Positions 55,137 to 64,000 of a stretch of DNA of 64,000 nt are shown in pieces (within the stretch, counting starts at the first letter, position 1; each line of letters opens with the position of its first letter). This DNA comes from Calendula officinalis (taxonomy: Eukaryota; Streptophyta; Magnoliopsida; Asterales; Asteraceae), in contig OY970823.1 in assembly GCA_963853835.1 (NCBI GenBank), positions 6,962,001-7,026,000 on the forward strand. Direction: 5' to 3'. The position numbers and the translations under genes were made by a program. The notes below the pieces were generated by a model that was given only the letters and a program-made list of their open reading frames with translations, was not told the DNA's origin and made no database searches.

Positions 55137-55496
55137 TTAAAGATAAACTTTCTTCGACAACCTCTTTTTCTTTCCTTTTCCCTTTCCCTTTCCCTTTCGC
55201 CTTTCTCTTGCTCCCCCCGCTTGTTGTTCTTGTCTTTGGGCTTGTTGATGAATTTGTTGTTGTTGAAAATATTGGCCGGTGGGTGCAAATTCGGATACAT
55301 TTTGTGAATATTGAGGTTGTTGAAATTGAGGGAGTTGAAATTGAGGTGCGGTTTGTGGATAATATTGTGGGTGTGGGACAACACCGGGATTTAGGATGTT
55401 GGCGTATTGGTCGAAGCAACCAAATCCTAGGTTCGGTGGTATATTTTGTTGTGAAGGTTGGTTGGGTGTTTGTGGAGGATTGTTGTGTGGATCCAT
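55137..55496 (-). pseudogene. PIF/Harbinger-type ORF1 N-terminal fragment
   Basis: The 119-residue frame starts MDPHNNPPQTPNQPSQQN. It is Gln/Pro/Phe/Tyr-rich and ends in a basic GKGKGKGKKK run. I recognise this as the N-terminal style of the Myb/SANT-like, NAM-associated proteins borne by plant Harbinger elements, but the SANT domain itself is absent, so the gene is cut off. A TATA-like ACCTATATATATT lies near 55580-55592 about 90 bp upstream on the minus strand. GC-rich sequence at 55640-55830 (GCCGTTG words) may be the element's terminal region. The plus-strand frame 55115-55501 is the shadow. Confidence 0.5.
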
Positions 55497-56475
55497 TGTA
55501 AGTAGAGAGGTATGAAGATAGGAGTTTGTAGAGAGTAAAATGGGTTAATTGTGTGTATAAAATGAGTGAAAGTGTGTAATATATATAGGTAAATAATTTA
55601 ATAAAAATTTTTTTTTTTTTAATTACAACGGCTATATTGCCGTTGTCAAACGGCTAATTTTCCGAACGTTGGCCTCCTCCCACGCCCGTTGCCCGACCTC
55701 CACTGTTGCCACTCTCCTCCCACGCCGACCCCCCACGCCGTTGTGGGGGGCGGTGTTCCGCTTCCTTCCCACGCCGTGGGTGCCGAGTCAGCCCCCCACG
55801 CCTTGATTGCCGTTGGCCCATTCCGGGCAGACTAAGCATGTAAAATTCAGTTCAATTCTAAGCATACCAAGAAGAAAGATAGTTTTTATGCAATAAGACA
55901 AATCATCCAAAGTTCCAAACATAAACTAAGAGTTTTAGAATTAGCACCTGGACCTTCAAATTAAGTTCCCCGGGGTTTATGGTATCATCTTCCATCTTGA
56001 TTCTTGTTGCCTATTATACAATAAGCCTACAGAAATTATAACAAATATAAATTATAACATTTTTAGGTTTATATTTTATTAGAATCTTTTTAATAGCCCC
56101 TAAGCTGAAAATTATAACTGGAGGTATGGTTGAACCAACCTATTTTATAGCAAATAGTCCTATGTTTACTACATTAGATAAATAAAATCGGGGTTAGGCG
56201 ATAAAATCGGGTTAAGCTTGAAAATCGTCCAAAAAGTCAAACATTGCAGCTAAAAAGGCCCCTTTTTTATTGTCCCCTTACGATTTTTTGTACAAAGTTC
56301 ATTCTGATTAAGTAATCTGAATTGTTTCTCAAGAAACTCAATTCGATTTTTAAGTATTATAAACCATAATTGCAAAAGCAGACCGATTATGAACCTGTAT
56401 ACCACCATATCAAGATGACATAGGACTATTTACAACGATCCTGAAAATCAAAAATAAAGAATTGATAAGACGTAA

Positions 56476-56699
56476 TTATTGAACCACTGAAACTTGTGGT
56501 TCTTTTTCAGTAGTTGGGGAATCAACACGAAATTTATATGTAGTTGCATCATCTTCTGTTACATTATTTTCTTCAGCTTCATTTGTTGTTTCGTCATCTT
56601 CTTTTGGTGTTGAGAGTAAAATGGTATTTTACTCCTTTGTCAATCGTGTAGCACCATCTTTGGTGCACTTTCTAAATCAGCCTCACATGAGTCACATCC
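56476..56699 (-). pseudogene. Terminal exon fragment, possibly RPA-like from a Helitron
   Basis: A splice acceptor TTTTACAG precedes GCDSCEADLESAPKMVLHD. After a frame change, the acidic end TPKEDDETTNEAEENN runs to VSVVQ and a stop. CxxC followed by an acidic tail is reminiscent of Helitron-associated replication protein A, but the OB-fold is missing. Nearby minus-strand pieces (for example AASLKRDTYYPIGMPSVQ at about 57092-57040) look like further exons of an unidentified gene. Confidence 0.3.
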
Positions 56700-57052
56700 C
56701 TGTAAAACACAAATGTTTAATAAAAAATCAAAACAGGTTATAACCCAAATCGACCCATTCACAAGTAAATGGCCCGAAATTGCCACATACTATTTCCTTA
56801 AAATCTAATTTAGAAAAAGTGAAACTTGAATATAATATAACCATCAGAAGTTGCCTGATAATTTGCATAACTGGACCAGAAAGTCATTCTCATCCTCCTT
56901 GTTACCTGCTTGGCAGAGTTGAGAAATCAACTTTCTTGTTTATATTACTGGAAAGCCACTTAAATGAAACATAAATTGTAAGTAGAGAAAAAAAATGAAA
57001 AGATAAAATGCGTTCTGTTGTGCATCTGATGAAGCTTGAACAGAGGGCATTC

Positions 57053-57339
57053 CAATAGGGTAATAGGTGTCTCTTTTTAATGAAGCAGCCTGCATAAACA
57101 TTAAACAAACAACATCATCAAACTGCAATAATCTTATTATAAGAAAATTGCTTCAATTTTAACAATCCAATCATAGATCACACCATTCAAAGAGAATACT
57201 TGGTCCAAAGTGTATCAAACAAATAGATAGTAATGAGAAAGATATACAGAGTATAACTTAAAAACCATTACAACAATTATAACCAAGTAGCATTATTAAG
57301 TAATATTATCTTGATTTTGAAACTGATCAAATAAGAATA
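57053..57339. repeat. Second copy of a duplicated two-block repeat (also 52517-52752)
   Basis: Block A (57053-57214) matches 52592-52752. Block B (57261-57339) matches 52517-52595. The copies differ at few positions but the block order is reversed: B-A at 52.5 kb, A-B here, in the same orientation. Confidence 0.85.
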
Positions 57340-58700
57340 CTTCAAATATTGCATTTCGAGCGAGACAAACTTCAAATTTTGTATCAAATTAATCAAATTA
57401 ATTTTGTATCAAATTAATCACTGGTACCAGACATCTCGAGCAAGACAAATTATTTCACAAGCATCCATCGAAGCGGTCTTCCAAAGTTCCATTGAGAAGC
57501 TTGTTCATTTCTGATGTTGACTCGATGATCTATTTCAAGGATTTTCATAATTTGCTTTTGCAGCTGCTGATTGCATATATGGAGTAAGAGTGTAAGAGTC
57601 TGCAAGATTTTCATAATCTGCAATTATGTTAACCACTTTTATAATAAGAAAATATTAATCGATTAATAAACACCAACTATTGAAGAAACCCTAGAAAGAG
57701 AATGAATGGTGTCGACAATAGATTTACAGAGAAACGACGGGGGAGGAATCAAAATCAGAAATATAAGAAATCTGTATTTAGCCTAGGGTTTAATCGGCGA
57801 ACGAATAACAGAAATGACTCTATAAATGTTCCTCCTCTCGGTGGATATTATCTGAACAGAGAAACTCATGTAATGCAGAAATCGATTTGAAGTTTATCTT
57901 CTCGATTTTGGCTGTTTAATTTGCAGAGAGCAATAGCAATTGTGTATTCGAAGGGATGAGAGTTGAGATGGAGGAAAGGAGACGAACGCTTAGGAGGATG
58001 GAGGCGGTTTGTGCACGAGAGAGGAGGAGTCGATTGTGTAGCCTTTGAAGAAACGCAGGACCAATCAATGAATTACAGCTGGCATTTTCGTCCAATCAGA
58101 AGTCGTCATTGTGATGAGATGACATGAAATTATCATGTGTAGCCTCATATATAGGAGAGGATTAGACCAGTACAACCATGAAACTAACTGAGACTTTGAG
58201 TTTTTGTCACATCAGATATCAGATGACACACTCCAACCGACAAACCGAAGGAGAGGAACCGAAGGACTGCGGTGACGGTTGAGGAAACCTACGACCTTTG
58301 ATTGCCCAACCGAAGGCCCATTGGCATTCGTCTTACCAAACTCGTCCATTTTGTCAACTCTAATTCAGGTCGTCATATTTGTCTTATCACGGGTTATAAG
58401 CTAGTATATCTAATACCACATTTCTCTGTAAAATTGTTTTTTGGATTGTCTAAAAATATTTTAGAAAGGATGAATAATAGAACAATTTCTAAAACTTAAA
58501 ATTTCCTCGCTTAATAGTGAAAGGAAGAAAAGATAGTAATAATTAGAATTGCCAATAGAACACGGACCTATATAAAATCATATACAATCAATGCCGATCA
58601 CGAATTGAATTCAATAATTCAATAATCGGTACATCTATCTGGTGGTTGACTAAATTAATTAAGTTGATTTTTATTAAAAGAGATTTTTTAATATGTGTAA
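57340..58700. other. Intergenic, no identified gene
   Basis: A basic 62-residue frame (57702-57890) and a charged 30-residue frame near 57957 have no recognisable domain. The region could hold a first exon and leader of a broken gene. Confidence 0.4.
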
Positions 58701-58705
58701 CACAT

Positions 58706-58835
58706 CATAGCACCAAATGATATTTGGCGTATCGGTATAGTGTTTGTCTCACAATTTTGAGGCTTGACGTTCAAGTCCTATCATAGACATAGGTAGAAAT
58801 TAGGTGTAGGTTAGGATTTGCCGTTCAAAAAAAAA
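58706..58835 (+). mobile_element. tRNA-derived SINE with LINE-like tail
   Basis: It has an A box-like TATCGGTATAGTG (58730-58742) and a B box-like GTTCAAGTCC (58769-58778), spaced as in a tRNA gene. The 3' tail is TTGCCGTTCA(A)n. Imperfect target duplications GTAACACAT (58697-58705) and GTAACATAT (58836-58844) flank it. The tail equals that of the LINE at 34642-35054. Confidence 0.8.
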
Positions 58836-58908
58836 GTAACATATATCTTAAGTCTCTGCATTTAATTTGTCAAAAACTTTTATTTTTAATTATGGCAATG
58901 GTAAATTT

Positions 58909-59282
58909 AGTATAACATAAGAGTATTAATGACTTATAAATAATATTTTACTCTAATTAAATAAAATTTCAATTTATTAAACGTTCGTTATTGTATGTTT
59001 ATTAGACACACATTAGCAAAACCCTTATTAAAACCATATACAATCAATGCCGAATACGATTTCAAATCAATAATTGGTACATCTATCTGGTCATCATGGT
59101 TGAGTAAATTGATTAAGTTGATTTTTATTGAGGTTGACTATTTAAACATTCAATAGTATTACGATATGTGTTTTGCTAATCCGTGTCATATGGACATACG
59201 ATAACGAACGTTAATAAAGTAAATTTTCCTTAGTTAGAGTAAAATGATATTTATGAGTCATTAATATTTTTTTGTTATAGTG
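58909..59282. repeat. Inverted repeat with about 115-bp arms upstream of the P450
   Basis: The left arm 58909-59022 and right arm 59167-59282 pair imperfectly, with shared TATTAATGACT, ATTTTACTCTAA, AACGTTCGTTAT and ATTAGCAAAAC. The spacer contains a 100-bp direct repeat of 58560-58670 (ACAATCAATGCCGA, GGTACATCTATCTGG). It is probably a MITE or fold-back element. Confidence 0.75.
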
Positions 59283-60200
59283 ATATTATCCTTAACATAA
59301 TTGAAAATGATGATTTTTGATATTATAGTAAATTTTCCTTAGTTAGAGTAAAATCGCTAACTCCGCCATTACCACCGCATCATCCGTTCACCGCCACCGC
59401 CACCAACGTCAACCATCAATTTTAGGTTAAAAAAAACTCATGGATGCTATATTAGTTAATTATTTGTTATTACTGTTTTCAATGTATGATTTTAGTTAAG
59501 GTGTTTATTTTATATAAAAAAATGTTAAAATTCTAGTATCATTTTTATTCGAAATCAGGTCGCAAAATCACCCCATGTCTTGCACACATTGATATTTAGT
59601 GTATATTTATCATTAATAATTGACAGTTCTTTGAAATTTAAAAATGAAACGAACTTCATTAATCACTCAATGCGAACTTCAATATTTTAAAAACCTTTGT
59701 ACGTTAGAATTGACCAATTTTCTAAATACTAAATAGTGTTGAACTGGCCAGACTAGCTATTTGGGAGAATTGAATAACAATACTTTTAAATATTAATGAT
59801 ACAATAATTATATAAATAATGTACAAAAGTAATAATAACTACAAAATAGAAAACTAATACCATAAAAAACAAAATACCTATTTTTCAACTAAGTTTAGCG
59901 TTTTTTTATTTCCAAAACCTATATAAAGATCCATTATCTGTTTTATTTATCCATTTTTATAAAAAAAAAAATCAATTTTTCTTGTTCAATCAGTGATTTA
60001 TGAATCACTCAGCCGGTTCCGATCGAGCTATAACCATCGATCTAACCAGTCATTTCAACCCACTACCTTTCCGTTCTATGATTCCAAAGGACGTTTCAAC
60101 CAGATTTATAGAAACATTTGCTTAATTATGTACATAATTAATTAACTAACTATTAATGTTCACGTTTGAATATTTCTTTCAAACGAAGCCATTGCCTCTA
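59283..60200. other. Upstream region of the P450 gene
   Basis: No gene is seen. A TATA-like CTATATAAAG is at 59919-59928, a second candidate much further from the start codon than that at 60205. If it were used, the leader would contain extra ATGs. Confidence 0.45.
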
Positions 60201-60204
60201 ACTC

Positions 60205-60210
60205 TATATA
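60205..60210 (+). promoter_or_regulatory. Likely TATA box of the P450 gene
   Basis: TATATA in CTCTATATACATG lies 44 bp upstream of ATG 60249. A start of transcription about 30 bp downstream would exclude the earlier in-frame ATG at 60156 and favour 60249. Confidence 0.5.
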
Positions 60211-60248
60211 CATGCTACTTAACTCACAAGCCATCATTTGCTCCCAAA

Positions 60249-62250
60249 ATGTCACAACTAATCAACCATGGATCATGGTGGTCGGAAGTAATCATGAGCA
60301 CCAACAACAATCAAAACGAGCTTACTCTTACGATTGTCACCATTTCACTAGTAATCTTGGCTATTTTATGGCACAAGTTTACCCTTTCAACCTCCTCACC
60401 ATCATTGCCTCCGGGCCCACGGTCCTTGCCAATTGTCGGGTACCTTCCGTTTCTTAGCCCGGACTTGCACAAACAATTCACGAACATGGCTCGCACCTAC
60501 GGGCCCGTTTTCAAGGTCCATTTAGGAAGCAAGCTTTATGTGGTGATAAACACCCCCGAGTTAGCAAAAGAGGTTGTTCGTGACCAAGACGAAGCTTTCT
60601 CTAACCGCGATCTAACCATTGTTGCCTCGGTAATAAGCTCCCGAGGCCAAGATATAGTATTTTCCAACAATAACTCCAATTGGCGTAAGCTTCGTAAGAT
60701 ATTTGTCCACGAGATCTTGAGCAACAAAAATCTTGAAGCGTGTTCTTCTTTCCGAAGGGACGAAGTTAGGAAAACGATCAAAAATGTTTTTGGTAAAATC
60801 GGTGCGCCAGTCAGCATTAGCGAGATTTCTTTCCTCACCGAGGAGAACGTTATAATGAACATGGTTTGGGAAAAGACATCTGGCATAGGGGCAGAAGGTA
60901 GCCATCTTGGGGCAGAATTACAAAACGTGGCTTCGAATATTTCCGAGCTTTTGGGACAGCCGAATTTGTCTGATTTCTTCCCTAGTCTTGCGCGGTTTGA
61001 TCTACAAGGTGTTGAGAGGCGCGCCAAGAAGCAATTTCACAAACTGGATCAAATTTTAACAACCATCATTGAAGATCGGATCAAATCTAACTCAAAAAAG
61101 TCTCGAGATGGGATTCGTGAAGGAAAGAAAGATCTTTTACAGATCTTATTAGATCTGAAAGACCAAAAAGATTCGAGATCGGTTAACATTACCCAAATAA
61201 AGGCACTTCTCATGGTATGCCATGTTCTTCTAAATTATTACTAGTTAAGTTGATATTATTTTTTCAAATTGTTTTACATTCTTCATTTTTTGGGCTGCGT
61301 TACCATTATTTAAATCGATCCAACAAAGTGAACAAATTAGTCTAATTTTGTGTTGGGTTTAGTATGTAATTACTAAAATAGACCAAACATTTTTATATTT
61401 CGTAAAAACAACTTGTGCAACTTGGGTGTTTCCAAAATAACCGTGTTAGATGATTTTTTTGTGTGAGTCCATGCAGTAGGTAGATTTTTTTATGCGACTC
61501 GTATGTTTTTTTGCGACCAGACCACACTTGTAAAATTTTGTACGAATAGACTACACTGGTGTATTTTTTGAAATCACCCTTAGTCGAATTGCTAAAGTGA
61601 AAGATTTGTTGCATCAGGACATTATATTGGCAGGAACAGAATCAACATCAACACTTATAGAATGGGCAATGGCAGCTATCATGCAAAATCATAATGTAAT
61701 GAAAAGGATTCAAGAAGAATTGGCAGAAAATGTAGGAGTAAACAACATGGTGGAAGAATCCCATCTCGCTAAACTACAATATCTAGATGCAACGATTAAG
61801 GAAACATTACGGTTATACCCTGTCGCCCCTTTCCTATTGCCACATCAACCAAGCCAGGATTGCTTGGTAGGTGGGTTCACCATCCCAAAAGGTTGTAGCG
61901 TGTTTTTGAATGTTTGGTCAATCCATCGGGATCCTCGATACTGGGACAATCCTTTGGAGTTTAATCCAGACAGATTCTTGACTAATAAGGAGACAAACAA
62001 ATGGGATTTTAATGGTAACAATTTGAAATTCTTCCCGTTTGGATCGGGTAGAAGATTATGTGTAGGTATTCCAATAGCTGAGAAAATGCATCTATTGATC
62101 TTGGCTTCTCTTTTGCACTCGTTTGATTGGACGTTACCAGAAGGTGAAGAGCATGACCTTTCAGAAAAAATCGGCATTACACTAAGGAAAAGAAAACCAC
62201 TCGTTGCTATCCCGTCTCAAAGGTTGTCCGATGTGAGCCTTTATATTTAA
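60249..62250 (+). CDS. Cytochrome P450, CYP706 family-like (2 exons)
   Basis: Exons 60249-61214 and 61618-62250 are joined across a 403-bp GT/AG intron at KALLM/DIILAG, the usual A-type P450 intron position. The protein has 532 residues. The Trp-containing SWWSEV N-terminus precedes a membrane anchor (TIVTISLVILAILW, about residues 25-40), then the hinge SLPPGPRSLP. The I-helix is AGTEST, the K-helix ETLR, the PERF-like box NPDRF, and the haem loop FPFGSGRRLCVG with the Cys ligand. The stretches VHEILSNKNLEACSSFRRDE, SELLGQPNLSDFFPSLARFD and VEESHLAKLQYLDATIKE point to CYP706, a family of ER monooxygenases often acting on terpenoids or flavonoids; the substrate is unknown. The gene looks intact. 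The ATG at 60156 is an alternative start. Confidence 0.88.
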
Positions 62251-62570
62251 TGGTGTAACAAATAATCACTTGATAAATAAAAAAACCATCCACATGTATG
62301 TTCTTTGCTATGTTAATCATATATGTAATAATTTATATTTCTGAGTGTTTAGTTATTGTGTGTGAAAAAAATTAATAACTTTCTATCCAATTGTATTATG
62401 TTGTTTCAAGTATTCATAAATACTACTCTTTCCGTCTCACAAGAAAAATTCATTTCTCTTTGACATGAGCTTTTAAGAGATAGTGGTGTAGTTTTTGATA
62501 ATAATTTTGATTAAAATATAAAGTTAATTTGCAGAGCTAAAGTGTTTTTAAGAGATAGTTATGTAATGGA
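62251..62570. other. 3' region of the P450 gene
   Basis: GATAAATAAAAAAACC at about 62271 includes an AATAAA polyadenylation-like signal. Nothing else is seen. Confidence 0.5.
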
Positions 62571-62725
62571 CAACTAACCTATTGGCTCAGTTGGCTAGAG
62601 CGGCTAATAACGGAATGGTTGTATGTGTCATATTTTCCATAATTAGTAAATATGTTGTCTGAATTTTAAGTTTTGCTAATTTGATAAGGTCTTAAATGCT
62701 TTATATATACGTATTAGAGAGCTAA
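62571..62725 (+). repeat. tRNA-related SINE-like sequence, second copy
   Basis: ATTGGCTCAGTTGGCTAGAG resembles a tRNA A box. Downstream it matches 33250-33400 (TAAGTTTTGCTAATTTG, AAATGCTTTATATATACG). The B box is unclear. Confidence 0.55.
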
Positions 62726-62964
62726 CAAGAAGGTAACTGATTAACCTTAAAGGCAACAAACAGTAAGAACCAAGAAAAGGGAACTGTGTGATAAAAGTGC
62801 AATCTTGGCTTGTCAGCTTTGCTAATGTTGTAGAGTTGCAACATTTTGGCTTAAATTAGGAGTGTTTGACATTGACATTGACATTGACTTTGACTCATAT
62901 TTAGGATGTTATGATTCGTTTACATACCAAAGAATCAAATGGTGATCCAGAACTCCTCCTCACT

Positions 62965-63597
62965 TCATGATTCCTGCAGACAAGACAATACATAAATAAC
63001 ATACGGATATAACATTTTAGAGTAAATTACATAAATGACTCCTATGGTTTATATGAAATTATGGATTTTGTCCCTCAAGTTTTAAAATTACAAGGATCGT
63101 CCCTAACTTAAAAACAAAATGGATGTCTATTGTGGGGACCATTAGTGTTACAAGAAATTATGGACGATCCTTGTAATTCTAAAACTTTAAGGATTATATC
63201 AATAATTTCATATACACCACATGGACCATTTATGTAATTTGCTCATCATTTTATTGAAAAAATATTATTATTAGCACCAACTTTACATTAGGTGGTCATT
63301 TATGTAATTTAGCCCTCCATTTTATTGAAGTAAAAAAATGCAAGAAAGCAAATTACCTCCAATAATAATACAGCTTTAGCTTCATTGTCAAATGTTTTAC
63401 AAAAAATCTCATAACTCTTGTCTTCTCCAATTATTCCCATCTGCAACATGAATATGAATTATCTTAAAAAGGAACATAATTTAATGTAAAGAGAGTACAA
63501 CACAAATCACATGTATAAATTAATTAAAAGATGAAAAAACTTAACATTTCATACCATCTGATAGACTTTTGAAGGAGAAATGCTTGATATATTGTAC
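62965..63597 (-). CDS. 3' end of an unidentified gene (three exons visible)
   Basis: Exon 63597-63555 (preceded by TTTATGCAG) reads YNISSISPSKVYQM. Exon 63440-63357 (TGTTGCAG/ATGGGA...GGAG/GTAATT) reads MGIIGEDKSYEIFC and then KTFDNEAKAVLLLE. Exon starting at 62973 (TCTGCAG/GAATCATGA) adds ES and the stop at 62967-62965. Phases agree across all three, so the protein ends AVLLLEES. Earlier exons lie beyond 64000. A MITE lies in the last intron. The gene converges tail-to-tail with the P450. I do not recognise the product. Confidence 0.5.
63020..63242. mobile_element. MITE with long inverted termini
   Basis: The left end GAGTAAATTACATAAATG and right end (inward) GAGCAAATTACATAAATG pair, and pairing continues through ATTACAAGGATCGTCC in both arms. 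A fragment of the same end (TCATTTATGTAATTTAGCCC) recurs at 63295. It lies in an intron of the unidentified gene. Confidence 0.75.
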
Positions 63598-63599
63598 CT

Positions 63600-64000
63600 G
63601 CATAAAAAAATTTCAGAAAGCTAGATTAATAATATAAATTTTATCACTGTTGTAAAAAGTGACCTAGGCACCGCTGCGATTTAGAGATAGTCGGAAAGGT
63701 CAAAAGGCGGTCAACAAAGTCAACAAAAAGTGAGCATTTTTTATTTAGGGCTTTCTTTTCACTATACCGAAACCATATGTATTTACCAATTAGGGTTTTT
63801 CAATCTAGAAATATAATTTGTTAGTAGTTTAAATATTGTTTGTGGATTGATTTGAATTATTAGGTTATGTTGTACATATTATTAATAAAAATATATATAT
63901 AAATTCCAATCCGCCTAGACAACGATTCCTCCTCGAAGGTGGTTGACTGCCCGAATAGTTTTTTATCCTGAATATTATATAAAAAAGCTAAGGCGAGGTA
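63600..64000. other. Right edge, probably intron
   Basis: No further exon could be assigned. CGGTCAACAAAGTCAACAAA and a short AT-rich microsatellite-like stretch (ATATATATAT near 63890) are the only landmarks. Confidence 0.35.

Noticed and set aside
55115..55501. 128-residue plus-strand frame
   Set aside because: It is the antisense shadow of the Gln/Pro-rich minus-strand Harbinger-type ORF1 fragment, which has better start context and composition.
58722..58790. Possible functional tRNA gene
   Set aside because: A and B boxes are present, but acceptor and anticodon stems do not form, and an A-rich tail with flanking duplications shows it is a SINE.
60156..60248. Upstream ATG adding 31 residues to the P450
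   Set aside because: The likely TATA box at 60205 lies downstream of it, and the added residues do not resemble a P450 N-terminus. The WW-containing start at 60249 fits better.
60536..61027. 163-residue minus-strand frame
   Set aside because: It is the antisense shadow of P450 exon 1.
62571..62660. Possible functional tRNA gene
   Set aside because: Only an A box-like segment is present. No cloverleaf or B box can be formed, and a second diverged copy exists in an intron, so it is SINE-like.
1..64000. CRISPR arrays, operons, bacterial promoters or riboswitches
   Set aside because: The sequence is plant nuclear DNA with spliceosomal introns. The repeats seen are LTRs, MITEs and tandem repeats without spacer-repeat structure.

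Overview
This window looks like nuclear DNA from a flowering plant. It is AT-rich and gene-poor, with intron-containing genes whose splice sites are GT/AG, and it is packed with nested plant-type transposable elements. The style of the copia 3' ORF, the LTRs beginning TGTAAC and the CYP706-type cytochrome P450 would suit a eudicot such as an Asteraceae species, but that placement is inference. Nothing here is prokaryotic or organellar.

Layout. 1-6767: minus-strand Ty1/copia element (3' end beyond the window) inserted in a minus-strand Ty3/gypsy element (6768-10774), which itself sits in an older plus-strand gypsy integrase relic (10775-12420) carrying a hAT-like MITE. 12513-23558: a complete plus-strand copia element with both LTRs, TSD CAAAG and a long 3' ORF region after RNase H. 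23564-32800: gene-poor DNA with a CACTA MITE inside an older hairpin, a tandem repeat, exon-like fragments and a TA microsatellite. 32809-34470: an intact four-exon gene for an ORRM6-like organelle RRM protein, with a 5'-truncated LINE just upstream. 37430-51949: a full-length but decayed LINE with a 17-bp TSD. It was later split by a very young ORF-less LTR retrotransposon (38217-45224, TSD TTCTC) and by a solo LTR (47569-49735, TSD TCACC). 51967-59400: fragments of DNA transposons, repeats, MITEs and a SINE. 60249-62250: an intact two-exon CYP706-like P450. 62965-64000: the 3' end of an unidentified minus-strand gene.

The two intact host genes appear unrelated in function: an organelle RNA-binding protein and an ER-anchored P450 of specialised metabolism. 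Most other coding sequence belongs to transposons and is broken by stops or frameshifts.

The most unusual signals are: (i) an ORF-less LTR element whose LTRs differ at only about 11 positions, so something mobilised it recently; (ii) a copia element with an extra 3' ORF that has its own TATA-like box and well-placed start codon; (iii) two copia elements, each saturated with its own short word, in LTR and coding sequence alike; and (iv) a LINE, a second LINE fragment and a SINE sharing one 3' tail.
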